From positions 2,127,486 to 2,191,485 of the forward strand of contig JANVCC010000261.1 of assembly GCA_025345505.1 (NCBI GenBank): a DNA stretch of 64,000 nt. The letters run 5' to 3'. This stretch comes from Todiramphus chloris collaris. Lineage: Eukaryota > Chordata > Aves > Coraciiformes > Alcedinidae. Position 1 is the stretch's first letter; each line of letters begins with the position of its first letter. Below the pieces are notes generated by a model. It searched no databases. It saw only the letters and a program-made list of their open reading frames with translations, and was not told the origin of the DNA. Shown in pieces: positions 23,566 to 35,378 of the stretch. Position numbers and translations under genes: made by a program.

Positions 23566-26030
23566 TGTCCTCTAGAAAGACTGCAGCACAGAGATGGCCA
23601 GTTGAAGGTCCAGTGCCTCCAGTTAGCCTGCAATACCATTCTACACAGCAAAAGGCCTAAGTCAAGCACCCTAAGCAAACACCTGGCCTGCAGTCCCTGA
23701 GCAGATTCAAAGCTCAAGTGGAAGATTTTCAAGTCAAGAGAAAGTTTCTAACTGACCCTGAAATTCTTTATATCGGCCGAGAAGAGTACAGCATCAAAAT
23801 AATTGTAAAAAAATATTTTTATCATTACTCTTTCTGATTTTTATTAATTACTCTTATTCTATGGACTTTGTTTCAGTAACTGAACTGATTAATTGCTATA
23901 AGCACCTAAATATAACCCAAGACTTTCCACCTCATTCTGCAGGTCTTCAATGTTTCTCAAGATCAGCATCATATCCAGGAAACCAATACCCAAGAAAGAA
24001 AAATGATGTTAGCAATGACATTATTATGTTTGCTGATATATTCTCATTTCCTTAGCAGATAACCGGCATCCCAGGTTGAGAAACATAACAGCCTTTTCTG
24101 CAGCATTATCCCGAGCCGGAGCAGGGTCAGAACCCTGTGTGATGTGGCCCTCCCAGCCTGGCAATCCTATGGCCCTTCAATGACACCCTTTGTTTCAGTG
24201 GGAGCCACATGGAACAGCAGTTAACACGAGTATTTTTATCATTCAAGCGTGAGTCAGTTAGTTAAAATGGGCAGTTAAACTATTACTGTTGACCTCACAC
24301 CCCAAGAAAATGTTGATAATATGCATTATATATCCAGGTCCCTTCAATCCCTTATACATCTGCTTTTTTTTTTTTTAACTGGACTGCTCAGTAAGGTATG
24401 GAACTAGGAAACAGCTATCAAGCTGAAAAGGAAATTATCACATTAGAAGCAGGGGCCTGGGTCAAGTTCCCTTCAGCGTGCCCAGCCTGCTTACATCCTT
24501 TCCAGTAAAGCCTTCCAAAAACTCTGCCACTATTAATATGTTACTACTGATAAGATTTTGAGCCACTGCATTACAACAGCATTTTACCATTCGATACACA
24601 TGAACTTCTTATCAAGTTAATCCCCACAGACTTTTATTCATCAAATTCTCCAACACAGATTTGATAACCAACAGCTGGGGATGTGGAATGAAGAGGGGGA
24701 AAAAAAAAACAACGAAAATCAACAAACACCAGGAAAAAGTACACCTCTGGGGACAAAACCAAAACCAAACCAGAGCCCTGCTTTTAAGAAAGCTCCACCT
24801 GAGTGTTTAGATGGACGGCAACACTCCTCTTTGAGCTGTTCTGGGTTTTGACCATCGCTAAATTTAGCTCAAATCTCAACACCTTTTTGTGGTCAGAAGA
24901 TAGCTTCCTACGGGAAATTTCTGGCCTGGAAGAAGTACAAATTGACCTATCATCTTTAAGTGGGTTAGAATTTCATTCTGCAACACACAGCTTGTCTCAG
25001 AGCTAAATGCATAATCATTCTCAGCTTAGCTTTCCTCGTTTTCTTGCCTCAGGTGTATTTACCATCTGCACTCACCCTCTGTTCTGCAAGATACACCCAC
25101 TGAAGGGAAGGATCAGACGTATTTGGCGTGTTTTCTGAGTATGGGCATGAGAAAAAGAAGCCATCCTAGATTATAATTCGCTTTGTCTGTGTTCTATCTA
25201 CAGAATTCACTGTAGACTGGTATGTGAAAGCTTACAGTGCATCTTGAATTCTTTAAACTGGAGGAAGTGACTAGAAATTTTTCCCTATCCCTAGTTTTCT
25301 TCTAAATTTCAAAACTTTCTTTTCTCCCTTGAATATTTGCTTCCATGACCCCCCTCCCAGACCTTTAACCAAATTAATAACACAGCAACCCCTACTGACT
25401 TCAATACACAATGATTCATAAAAACCAGTTTTGTTACAACTAACTACAGATCAAATTGGTGCTGGCAGTTTAAAGACTGACTCCTTCCTGCACCGGTTAG
25501 AAAACTGCTACACGGACCTTAATGTTTTACTGAAAAATTCACTCATTAATACAGATGGGGTTGTCACATCTCCTTTTCTCATACACCTTTAACTTCCTTG
25601 TACTACTCACTGATCGGTTAATTGGTAACTACAGCTCTTTGCATTTCCCAAAGAGCAGGGTCAAAGAAAAGCACCAAGCAGGCAGCACCTGACTTCCCAG
25701 GACAAGCTGTTGACAATTTATCCTGAAATTTAACCCCGTGTGCCTCAGTTTGTCTACGTGAAACTCTGTGTGATGACCTTGCCAACTTTTCTGTTTCATA
25801 GAGACATTGTGAAGCATAAGCTAAAGAAACCTCATGAAGTTCCAGCAGCGTGACCATGAGGGACAGATCTTTTGGGTCCTCCTGGAGTACAACATAAAAT
25901 CCCACAAAACTGGGGTCTGGTATCATTTTCCTGATGGAATCCAGAGGCTAGTTTTTGACAGCGAGCTCGTAAATTGAGGCCAAGAAGGGAAAAGGACAAA
26001 GCTCAGACATATTACACACCTTTGCACGGA
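23566..26030. other. Intergenic, no gene seen
   Basis: Mostly unique AT-rich sequence. The segment 23566-23730 may be a decayed inner part of the adjacent CR1. A pyrimidine tract at about 24363-24378 and an A-rich tract at about 24700-24715 are present. ORFs at 25618-25926 and 24803-25006 have no recognised domain. Confidence 0.6.
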
Positions 26031-26350
26031 CCTTCAGCTAGAGTTGTCCGGCCCTCGAGTTCCAGAGCCCCGGAGCCGCTGATCTTGCCGAGATCTGTCG
26101 GTGCCCCTAACAGCGCTCAGAGCACAGCCTCGCTGCTCGGCCCGTGCCCAGCCGCTGCAGCTCAGACAGGGCTAAGCTGCTTAATGTCTTGGCTTTGGTG
26201 CAACACACAGCTCGCCCCTGCTCTGCCCATCGTGCCTGAAGAAACCTGGCCATCCCCTCAGAGCCCGGCCAGCAGGCTGCTGCTGCCCCCCATCCCTCCG
26301 GCTGCCAGGGACAGAGCTCTCCTACCCCTCCCGAGGGCCAGCTCACTACC
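26030..26350. other. GC-rich patch, possible weak CpG island
   Basis: This is a local rise in GC with scattered CpG (for example ccctcgagttccagagcc and cggagccgctgatc) in an AT-rich neighbourhood. A 158-codon plus-strand ORF (25974-26450) crosses it, but its Pro/Ala/Ser-rich content is what GC-rich DNA gives in any frame. It could be a distal promoter, an exon of an unidentified transcript or an unclassified repeat. Confidence 0.35.
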
Positions 26351-29300
26351 TGATTTACAGCAAGGATTTCAGACCATGTCTCTTAGCTTACAAGACAGGA
26401 AACTAGCTCTACACTGGTCCTATTCTCGGTTTTGTGTAAGAATAGACTGATCTGCAGAAACAACATCTTAATTCTGCTACGGGCTTCAGCGCTACAACTG
26501 CCCCGTGGCAAGACACTCCTAACTTTAAACCCGAGTTCAGATACAGCCATGGAAGTTACATCAAATGTGGACCCTGATCTGAAGGCCCTGCCTCTGCCCA
26601 GGATTTGGGAGTCAGGATAACTAACTCAAGCCTGAGAATGCCTGGAGGAAACAAGCCAACCATCTCCAGTGTCATATTGTGCCCGAATGCCCAGTATGAG
26701 TCCAGCTTGCTCGGCTGACAACTGTGCTTGGGAGCGGATCTGAGAAAGCCCAAGTACTATCAAATTATCTTTAGCTGTCACACTTGCAGTACTAGATGAA
26801 AAAATGGAGCTGAATGGATGCTCCCAAAAATCAAGCCAGGATTTCCACACTAAGTTTTAAACCTAAAGACAGTGGCCACTGCTATTCCTGTAGCCCTCCA
26901 GGATACTTGTTTTCTTCCCTTCCCTATTTATTCTCCCTTCCGCTTATATGCAAAGTTTTAAGTACATATTTCTGCATATGCATGTTTATATCTAAGTCGG
27001 TGTAGATATGTCTATATAGATGTACAGAGACACTGAGATCTTCAGTTACTTTTATATCATTCGGATTAGATTGTCATTTTTCCAGTGGCTGGAGTGTATA
27101 TTTCTATACATTGTACATTTCTATGTACTGTTGTATATTTCTGTTGTTGATTCCCTTTAATTTGATTTTATTTTGGAAGTACATTCCTCTAAACTCCCTC
27201 AGGTGCAGGGCAAGTATTTTACCAAGCAACTGACTTTATACATTTATTGAATTTTGGGCCAATGCCAATCAGATACATTTATTTTAATTTAAATTTTTTT
27301 TTTCCCTATGAAGGTCTCCAGTCTGTATTTCTGCATTGTAGATTTGGCATAGTGCCAGTTTCTAATCTCAAATAGTACTAAAAAGTGACACTAAATGGAT
27401 AGAGAAGATTTTTTTTTTTTTTATATTGAGTATATGTCCAAAAAAAAGAAAGGCAATATCTACCTCCTTCAAAAATAATCAAACCATACTCAGTGGTGTC
27501 ACCAAATTTCCATCTACCAATCTTTTCCTCCGAGTCCTCAGATGTTGTCAACATTGATTTTTCTACACACAGTAATATTAAAGTGATACATAAGGAAAAT
27601 GGTACTGGTTCATTTTAATTAATCTTTCAATAGTAAGATGACTTATTTTTATTTAATCAAAATATTTTGGCATTGATGCTCCTCATTTTTAATCAAGTTT
27701 TTAATCAAGTTATGAATAAATTACCAAAAGCAATAACTATATTTGTAAGTAGGAAGTCCATGAGTTAAATACATGACCACGGGGAACGGTAAAAAGGATC
27801 GATGGCATCTTCAAGCACTTCTATAAGAAAATAAGATTACTGTAAATCTTCATTATGTGAAGCACTGAAATTAGACTAAAGTATTAATTTATTTTTTTAA
27901 ATAAAGGAAAGCATACATTGGCAAAGCTATAGAATAAATAACCCACTAATATATCTTTTTTTGCCTCAGGTTCCTTTAGCCAAATCATTCACTTTGTGCC
28001 GGATACAGATACAATCCAGCACATATAATTTGTAATGTAAAGAATCTGTTCGTTTCCCCACTTGATCAGGGTGATCCCCAGAGTGATCCTTGTGGTCATT
28101 CTCCAGGGAAGTAGCATCAGAAAGACAAGAAAGAGCAGATGAGTTCACTTAGAAGACAACATACCACCTTCCCCTAAAAACTAAGGAGAGGTCAGTGATG
28201 GAAAGGCAGGGCTCTCAATGCAGTTTCAGACTGCTTCTGCCTCTGCTGCGCCATTACAGCAGAAAGCTGATGCATTTTCAAGCTTCCTTCCCTTCTACTA
28301 TTACCCCTCACTTGAGACAAACAACAAACTCCTCTTTAATCCCATCAGCTGTTAGTTTTTGAAACTTCCCCTTTATAAATTGTCAGAGTTGAAATCACAG
28401 AAAATTCATAAGTAAAAATCTGCAATTAATTTTTAACCAGGTGAAGAATTATTGTTTGCATAATTAAGTGTTTACATTTGTACTCTTAATTTTCAATTTT
28501 GAAAAGATAGCCTCTTCCTGCTTTTGCACATTTTACTCGTCTCACTTCAGCTCTGCAGCCAACCACCCATGCTCCTCTTCCCTCTTGCCTAATACAGCAT
28601 GAGCAAACCCAGGAATTTTACCCAAATGTGTTCATACTCTTTCTGCTTTACTTGCCAGATGAGGAAGACAGCCACGCTGCGAGATGCCATACCAAGCATC
28701 TCGCTTCTGCTTGGTTGTGAAATGCCTGGGGACTGCGACTGCATCTGGGAAGGAGGCACGCTCAGATGCTCCGCTGCCCTTCGGGGTACAGCTGCATGGT
28801 ACTGGGCTGTTCTCCGAAAGGCATTCATGCTCTTCTCTCCACTACACTGAATACTGAGCAGTATTTTCAACTGATTTTCTATTTTTATTTTTATATAAAG
28901 ATATATTTATGTATCTTTTCTATTAAAAGTGACAAATTTTAATAGGCTAATTTTTTATGTTATTATCCCTTAACTCCTTCCTGACATTAATTAAAGAGAA
29001 AATGCTCAGATTTTCAGACCACAGCAAAGGGAAGCTGTGTTCTTATATAGATCTAAAATTATCTCAAGGGATGCTAAATTGGAGAGATATTCAGATGCAC
29101 ACCTTGGAACCCCGTGACAATGATGACATACTTTCTTTGGCAGTATAGTACAATCCCATATGGCCTATAAATCAATACCGGCCCTGCTTCCATAGGACTC
29201 TAAAGGCACTTTTACATAGTAACACTTCCGAGAGCAGCAGTCAGCTCCCTCTTTTTGCAGGCACGGCTATCTGTCTTCTTCAGAGACACAGAAGACAGCA

Positions 29301-32179
29301 CAAGACCTTAGAGAATGAAAAAAATAACGCAGAAATACAAAACGCCTTCCAGAGCAACCCCTGGTTGGAATCACAATCCTCATGGCTTTCACTTTGAACA
29401 AGTAAAGAAAAAAGCAACTTGCATGGAATGATTTGAATACTACTGCAGTGAAGCAGCACTTGCAAAACCAGCCCTGATCAGGTCACCAGCCAAGGTGAAC
29501 CCACGGCAAATCTCTCAGGAGCCGTGACAGAGCAATAGACCCACCGCACAGAGCAAGTGGGCAGGCACAGAGGCTCTGCTGCTCCATCTCTTGCAGATAA
29601 GCAATCCTTGGGACTTCAAATAAGTCACAGGGAACAGCCGGCGGAAAGAGGGATGTCGGGTAGATCTCCTCTCGTGTTTTTCTGAGCCGACTGCCACAGG
29701 GAAACACTCTGATGCTCTGATGTCTGTTTACTTACAAGAGACTGATCTGAGAAGAAGTGACACACTATAATCTGGTCATGCAAACTGTCTCTAAGCAATT
29801 AGAGTGTCTTATTGGTTTAATGCTATTTTAGGCTTATTTTTTTCTTTTTTGGAATTAGCCTTGCTCCTTGAAAAACACAGGATGTGTTATGCCACGTCGT
29901 GCATCCACACGATGCAGCCCTATCAGAGGATACTGCAGTCACAGCATCATTTCTCTAAGATACATAACTTCAAACTGAACTGAGTTACTCTTTCTCCTTT
30001 TTGAGCTACAGAGAAAAATTGTAATAGACTTTGTTTAGAATGTTTTCTGGATACTAAGCCTTGACTTTTATCTCCCTTCAGAAACACTGTAGGGAATAGG
30101 GGTGAAAAGTAGTTTCCATGTGGCCCCATTTCAGGGCTGAAAAGCAAATTTTCATTGAGACCTTTCTTTTTTATTGCCATTGCTCAAATCACAAGTTCTC
30201 ACAGACTGTTCTCGAAGCAAAAAATTAAATTGAGAGACAATTTCTAACATACCTGGATTTGTTTATACTTCAATAAACAAATTTGTTTGCAACTGGAAAT
30301 AAAAGCTCCCTATCAGGATGTAACTTAAAATATCTGCAGAGGCAAGAAGATAAGATGAGAGAGTGCTAATTGACAGCAATAGGGTTGTACTCTACAAAAG
30401 CAGCCGATTCAAAATAGGCTGCTTTTTATTTATGAGAACCATTTCTACCAGTGTGGTAAACTAAGGTGCTAAATGAGAACGGTACCCGAGCCCCCTCCAT
30501 GCACACATGGGCATCCTGGCATAAAAAAGTACAAAGAGAAGATCATTCCTTCAAGTTAGAAGCAGAAAGCATTATTCCTGAGACTGATGCACCTTTTAGT
30601 CACGTTATGATCATTCCTTACAGGACAATGCAGATAATTTTTAGATTTAGATCCAGCCAATTTTGAACTGTTCTCAGGGGAGCCTCGTGATGGAGGCCTC
30701 GCTTTCTCAGGGTGACCAAATTGTTGTGACTGCAGCTCAGCTTCAAATCCCTTCTCACACAGAATTTTTTCTCTGGTGCCTTTCCAGACATTACCTGCAT
30801 ACTGGGTTTAAAATAACTCGCAGACATTCTCCCACATTTTCACAATCTGCTGCATCATAAACCAGTTATTTTAATTTATTAAAAAAAAAAGAAATATATA
30901 AATACATACACAGATGAATCAAGAGAAAGATGTAGTATATACATTAAAGAGACGTATATCCGCTGAAAAGCAAACACGTATTGATTTGCACCAAATATCC
31001 TAACAATAACTAAATCTAGATCATATTACAACACCACAAAGCTTACATTAAAGAAAGGAAGATGCCATAAATATACTATCAATTTAGCAAATTAAATACG
31101 TGCCTAAGTCCTTCCTTATTCAGAAGGACAATTACATATAGGTTCAGCATAAATGTCTGCACAAATACAGATCTGCACACTACATGCAGCTGTCAGAAAT
31201 ACCTGTAGTGATGGTATATTTGCATGCTAGCCAGATCCCAGGGTTTATTTCTCTTACTTAGCACATGCTCTCTGAAAATCAAGGGTCTGCAAGGTCAGCA
31301 TGTTTTTGGGTCAATATTTATAAATTTTGAAGATAAGCGAGACATTTCAAATGTGTCTTTGGAAGAAAAAAGGGAGAAATTTCTTTTCCCCATTTTTCAA
31401 ATAAAATGACAGTTTAATTGTAAAACTTTCTTAGTCTTCTTTCATTAGTGCCATCTGGCCCTTAATTCCTATTATTCTGCTTGAAGTTTTACCATTGTTG
31501 TTTACCTTTCCCCAGTGCAGTTGTACATTTGCTTTGTTTTAAGTACATCAGAGCTTTGTTAAACTGCTTCATTTTGATTTCTTTTACTATCTTCAGTAAT
31601 TCAGTTTCATTCCGGACTGCATGTACTCCAAATCATATACCTTAGCAAATAAGGTGTATCACAATGTAAGATTTGTTTTAGTGACCACTAAGTGAGAACA
31701 GAAGTATAAATCTCAAAGTTGGAGAATGGTATCATGATGACTAATAATTGATCTTCTGCTCTCAAAAAACATGTTTAATAGTTAATAATGAAAGCTATTC
31801 TTTTAAAGGGACCAAATTGTTTATGTATGTATATACACTCGGAATAAATAAATAAGTGTTGTTAGATAATGGAAGGGCTTTTCTATGTTGCTACGTTCAA
31901 AGACTTGTTACTTCCACACTAGCCTTGGACTACACTGTCTCTTACAGTGCACAGCAAAGGTATATTCCCTGATTTAGTGTTCAAAGCAGGGGTGCAGACA
32001 GACAAGCTAATGTATTGGGTGTTGGTGTGAAGGTTTTGGTAACAGGGAGTAGAGGAAGGAGCGGGAGGAGGCTGAGGCTGATTCCAGCACCAACAAACCT
32101 GCCCTGTGTGGCACGGCTGCAGTAACAGATTTCAGAAAGGGCAAAGATGCTGGAAAGGCAGGAGGGGAAGGCTTCACTG
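26351..32179. other. Intergenic, no gene seen
   Basis: AT-rich unique sequence with T-runs (for example about 27290-27305 and 27410-27425) and a short direct repeat of ttttaatcaag near 27690-27705. Stretches such as 27560-27730 have the low-GC look of conserved non-coding DNA, but conservation cannot be judged from one sequence. ORFs around 28589-28870 and 29483-29707 overlap each other in several frames and show no domain. Confidence 0.55.
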
Positions 32180-32524
32180 GAAATCATAGGATGGTTTGGG
32201 TTGGAAGGGGCCTTAAAGATCATCTCATTCCAAGACCCTGACATGGGCAGGGACACCTCCCACTAGAGCAGGTTACTCAAAGCCCCATCCAACCTGGGGT
32301 TGAACACATCCAGTGATAGGGCATCCACAGCTTCTGTGTGCAACTGTTCCAGTGTCTCACCACCCTCTAAGTGAAGAATTTCCTTCCTATTTTCAATCTA
32401 AATGTATCCTCTTCATTTCAAGCCCTTACCCCTCATCGTATCACTACAGGACTTTTTACAAAGTCCCTCCCCAGCCTTCTTGGAGGGTCCCTTGAGATAC
32501 TGGTAGGCTGCAATAAAGTCTCCA
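32180..32524 (-). repeat. CR1 LINE fragment, 3' end
   Basis: The plus strand reads aaatcataggatggtttggg, then ttggaaggggccttaaagatcatc, then cacctcccactagagcaggtt, ccatccaacctggggttgaa and later the ttcatttcaagccctta and tactggtaggctgcaataaagtctcc blocks. This is the reverse complement of a CR1 3' region including its terminal repeat. It is longer and less diverged than the copy at 23.4 kb. Confidence 0.93.
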
Positions 32525-32770
32525 AAAAAAAGAAAAATAACCTCTGAAATCTCAAAATCCTTGCATGATGGGAAAAAAGCCACGTTTACAACTGAACAGG
32601 ACAATCAGCATTATGATCACATCTTAAAAACTAAATGCTGTTTTCCATAACCTCTATGAGAAGAATACAGAACTTGAGTCCCCGTGAGTCTGCCACACAC
32701 CAGTCAACAGCTTGGCCTTACTGTCCTAATGCCCAAGGACTTGCAGCAAATTGCACCGTCCAGTGATACT

Positions 32771-32827
32771 ACAACCATGCCACCCAGTTACAACCATGCC
32801 ACCCAGTTACAACCATGCCACCCAGTT
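32771..32827. repeat. Perfect tandem repeat, 3 copies of 19 bp
   Basis: The unit acaaccatgccacccagtt occurs three times back to back without mismatch (32771-32789, 32790-32808, 32809-32827). It lies inside a 157-codon plus-strand ORF (32751-33224) that I do not consider a gene. Identity between copies implies a recent expansion, so copy number may vary between individuals. Confidence 0.95.
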
Positions 32828-34944
32828 AATGTCTACAAGCAGTTCAATACTACTGAAGCATGAAAAACTAAGATGCGACTTTAGAATTCAAGTAAGCCAA
32901 CAAATATTACTCAGTATTAAAAGTACTTTTATGAAATTCTTACTTATGAAATTCTTCCTGTGCATAGCTGAAAGACAAATTAGTATTTTTTTATGCTGGC
33001 AAACAGTAGTGTCTCTTATGCAAACAAAATACATGTCAAATCACTGCTTCGCTCTTTTCTTCTTCACAATGTCAGTAATTAGCCAAAATATCTCAACTAA
33101 AAGACAACTTTTTCTGTTTAAAGAAAATCAAGTTTACATTCACATGAAGTCTCTGCATAGCAAATATGTACCCATCCAAGAATCAAATTTAGCCACTACA
33201 TCAACAGATGTCTCAAAACATTGAGAACATGTGCAGTAAGAACAATAAATTCTACTCAGATCAGAATCCTAGTGTGAGGTTTAAGGACAAATACAGAGGA
33301 AAAAACAACCCTTTGTACCAAACTTTATGATGTAGTAGTAACATTTTATTTCCTGGGCTTTTGTCATGTTGTTAGAATACTAAAGTAGAAACTCCTGTGG
33401 CATAATTAATTATTCATAAAAATAAAGGGTTATATCAAAACAAGCTGCTTCAGAGAGAAATAACACCTAAGAGATCTGTGATGTGAAGGAGCAACCCCAT
33501 CCATTCTAGGAAGACAAAGCTGAAGTGAACTCATTTCAGCAAAAAAATGCTGATGGCAAAACCTGTAGAAGAAAAATAGCCCAAGCCCATTTGGTTTCTC
33601 CTCCAATCTTCTGCTGCCTCTTCATAAAAAGGAGAGATTTGAGTAAACTTAATTATGCCAGTGGTTAATTTGGCCCAGTGCTTCCAAGAGTCTGCTGTTA
33701 ACATCTAAAAATGAGACTGACTTGTTGAAACATGGAGTTTGGGGTATTTCTGGGATACATCCTTTGCAAAATACTCTAAGTTGTGTGATGCTCAGGAACA
33801 TTTTCTATCTCAGCCTCCAGCTCTGGCAAAACCACACCTCAGAACACAAACCCGTTAAGTCTCATTTCCCAGCCATTCGCCATTCTATACTTGCTTGCAT
33901 TTTTAATATCAGACTGACAGGACAGCTGTAAAGGGGAACTTGCAAGATGTTCTATAAAATCACTCGTATCACTTCATCATGCAAGATATTTATAACTATG
34001 ACAAAATTTACTCCCGTGCTAGCACTGACTAATATTGTCCCCACCCTTATGCCCTTTGCAGTGCCTCGGTTCAGTTTGCCTTTGGTGCCAGAGCCTTATC
34101 TAGGAAACGAACCCATCAATTTCCAGAGAAAAACTGGAAAAAGATTAGCTCTCTCCCTGCTGAGATAAATCACTTCCCAGTGCATTCAGTCGCAGACTTC
34201 AACATTTTTCATATGGTTTCCACTCTGACTCAATCTGTAAAGGAACGTTGGCTTCAGGAGAATTAATACTTGTGTGACACAAGCCTAGAACAGCAGCTTA
34301 ATTTTCGGAAGTGATTGGTACCGTTATTCTTTAACTACATGTAAATGCAAGCAACTATTTACTTATTTCACATGAATGAGCACAGTGGGTTTTGAGACAG
34401 GCAAAAAGGGAAGGCAAAAAAAAAAAAAACCATCACTTTTTGTATGTGTGCAGATTAAGGTGACAGTTAAACTTTAGAGGATGGCTTCAGAAACTCATAT
34501 TGTAAAGCTAAAGATATCTATGGCTCTACAAATTAATATCATAGCACACCCACAGATCCTTCTGGAAATGTTCCAGTTCTCTAGCACCCAAGGTCCTGGT
34601 GCAGACCCCTTCTCAACTATGACAAATGCTTTGCCAATTCTTTCATTTTAGAGGCAGTTATGTTACTCCAAAGCAGATGAAAAAGGAGGTTAGAGGATAC
34701 AGTGAAATGCGCTGAATTATACGTATGGAATAAAGACTGTTGTCATCTTTTACAATACAGAAGCAAGCACCAGTTAGTCCTTGAATACACAAACTAAACA
34801 GTCTGTCCATCAGACATTAATTTATGTGTTACAAATGCCTCAAGACGTACAAGAAAGCAGATACTAGTGTCCCTTCAGATCATTATAAACAGACTGTTAA
34901 GACATAGCTTGTAAGGGTTTTGGCTTGGAATCAAGGAGCAGCTG
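32828..34944. other. Intergenic, no gene seen
   Basis: AT-rich sequence between two CR1 copies, with a 13-base A-run near 34418-34430. ORFs at 33722-33931 and 33947-34168 have no recognisable content. Confidence 0.55.
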
Positions 34945-35378
34945 ATGTGTGAAAGCGCCTCTGGAGATCACCCTGTCCAACCCACTGCCCAGAGCAGGTT
35001 GCTTGGAACTACATCCAGACAGCTTTTGGGTATTTCCAAGGATGGGACACCACAATCTCCGAGTTACCCTTGCCAGTGGTTCACCACCCTCACAGTAAAA
35101 AAGGTTTTCCTTACATTCCAGTGGAATTTCCTGTATTTCAAGTTGTGGCCATTACCTCACTAGATACCACTGAGAAGACTCTGGCTCCACCTTCTTTGCT
35201 CCCCTCCCATCAGCTATTTTTACACACTGACAACACCCCCCTGACATTTCTCTTATCAAAGCTAAACAACCCCAGCTCTCTCAGCCCCTCTTTGCATGTC
35301 AGATGCTCCAATCCCTTAATCATCTTAGTGACCCTTTGCTGGACTCCCTCCAGGACACCCAAGTCTCTCGTACTGGCA
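34945..35378 (-). repeat. CR1 LINE fragment lacking its 3' terminus
   Basis: The plus strand carries the reverse complement of CR1: ggagatcaccctgtccaaccc, agagcaggttgct, ggttcaccaccctcacagtaaa, cagtggaatttcctgtattt, accactgagaagactctggc, agctctctcagcccctctttgc and gaccctttgctggactccctcc. The usual gaatcat 3' end is missing. This is a different and probably older subfamily from the copies at 23.4 and 32.2 kb. ORFs at 34945-35163 and 35070-35417 are readings of this repeat. Confidence 0.9.

Noticed and set aside
25974-26450. 158-codon plus-strand ORF over the GC-rich patch
   Set aside because: Pro/Ala/Ser-rich content explained by base composition; overlapping ORFs are open on the other strand.
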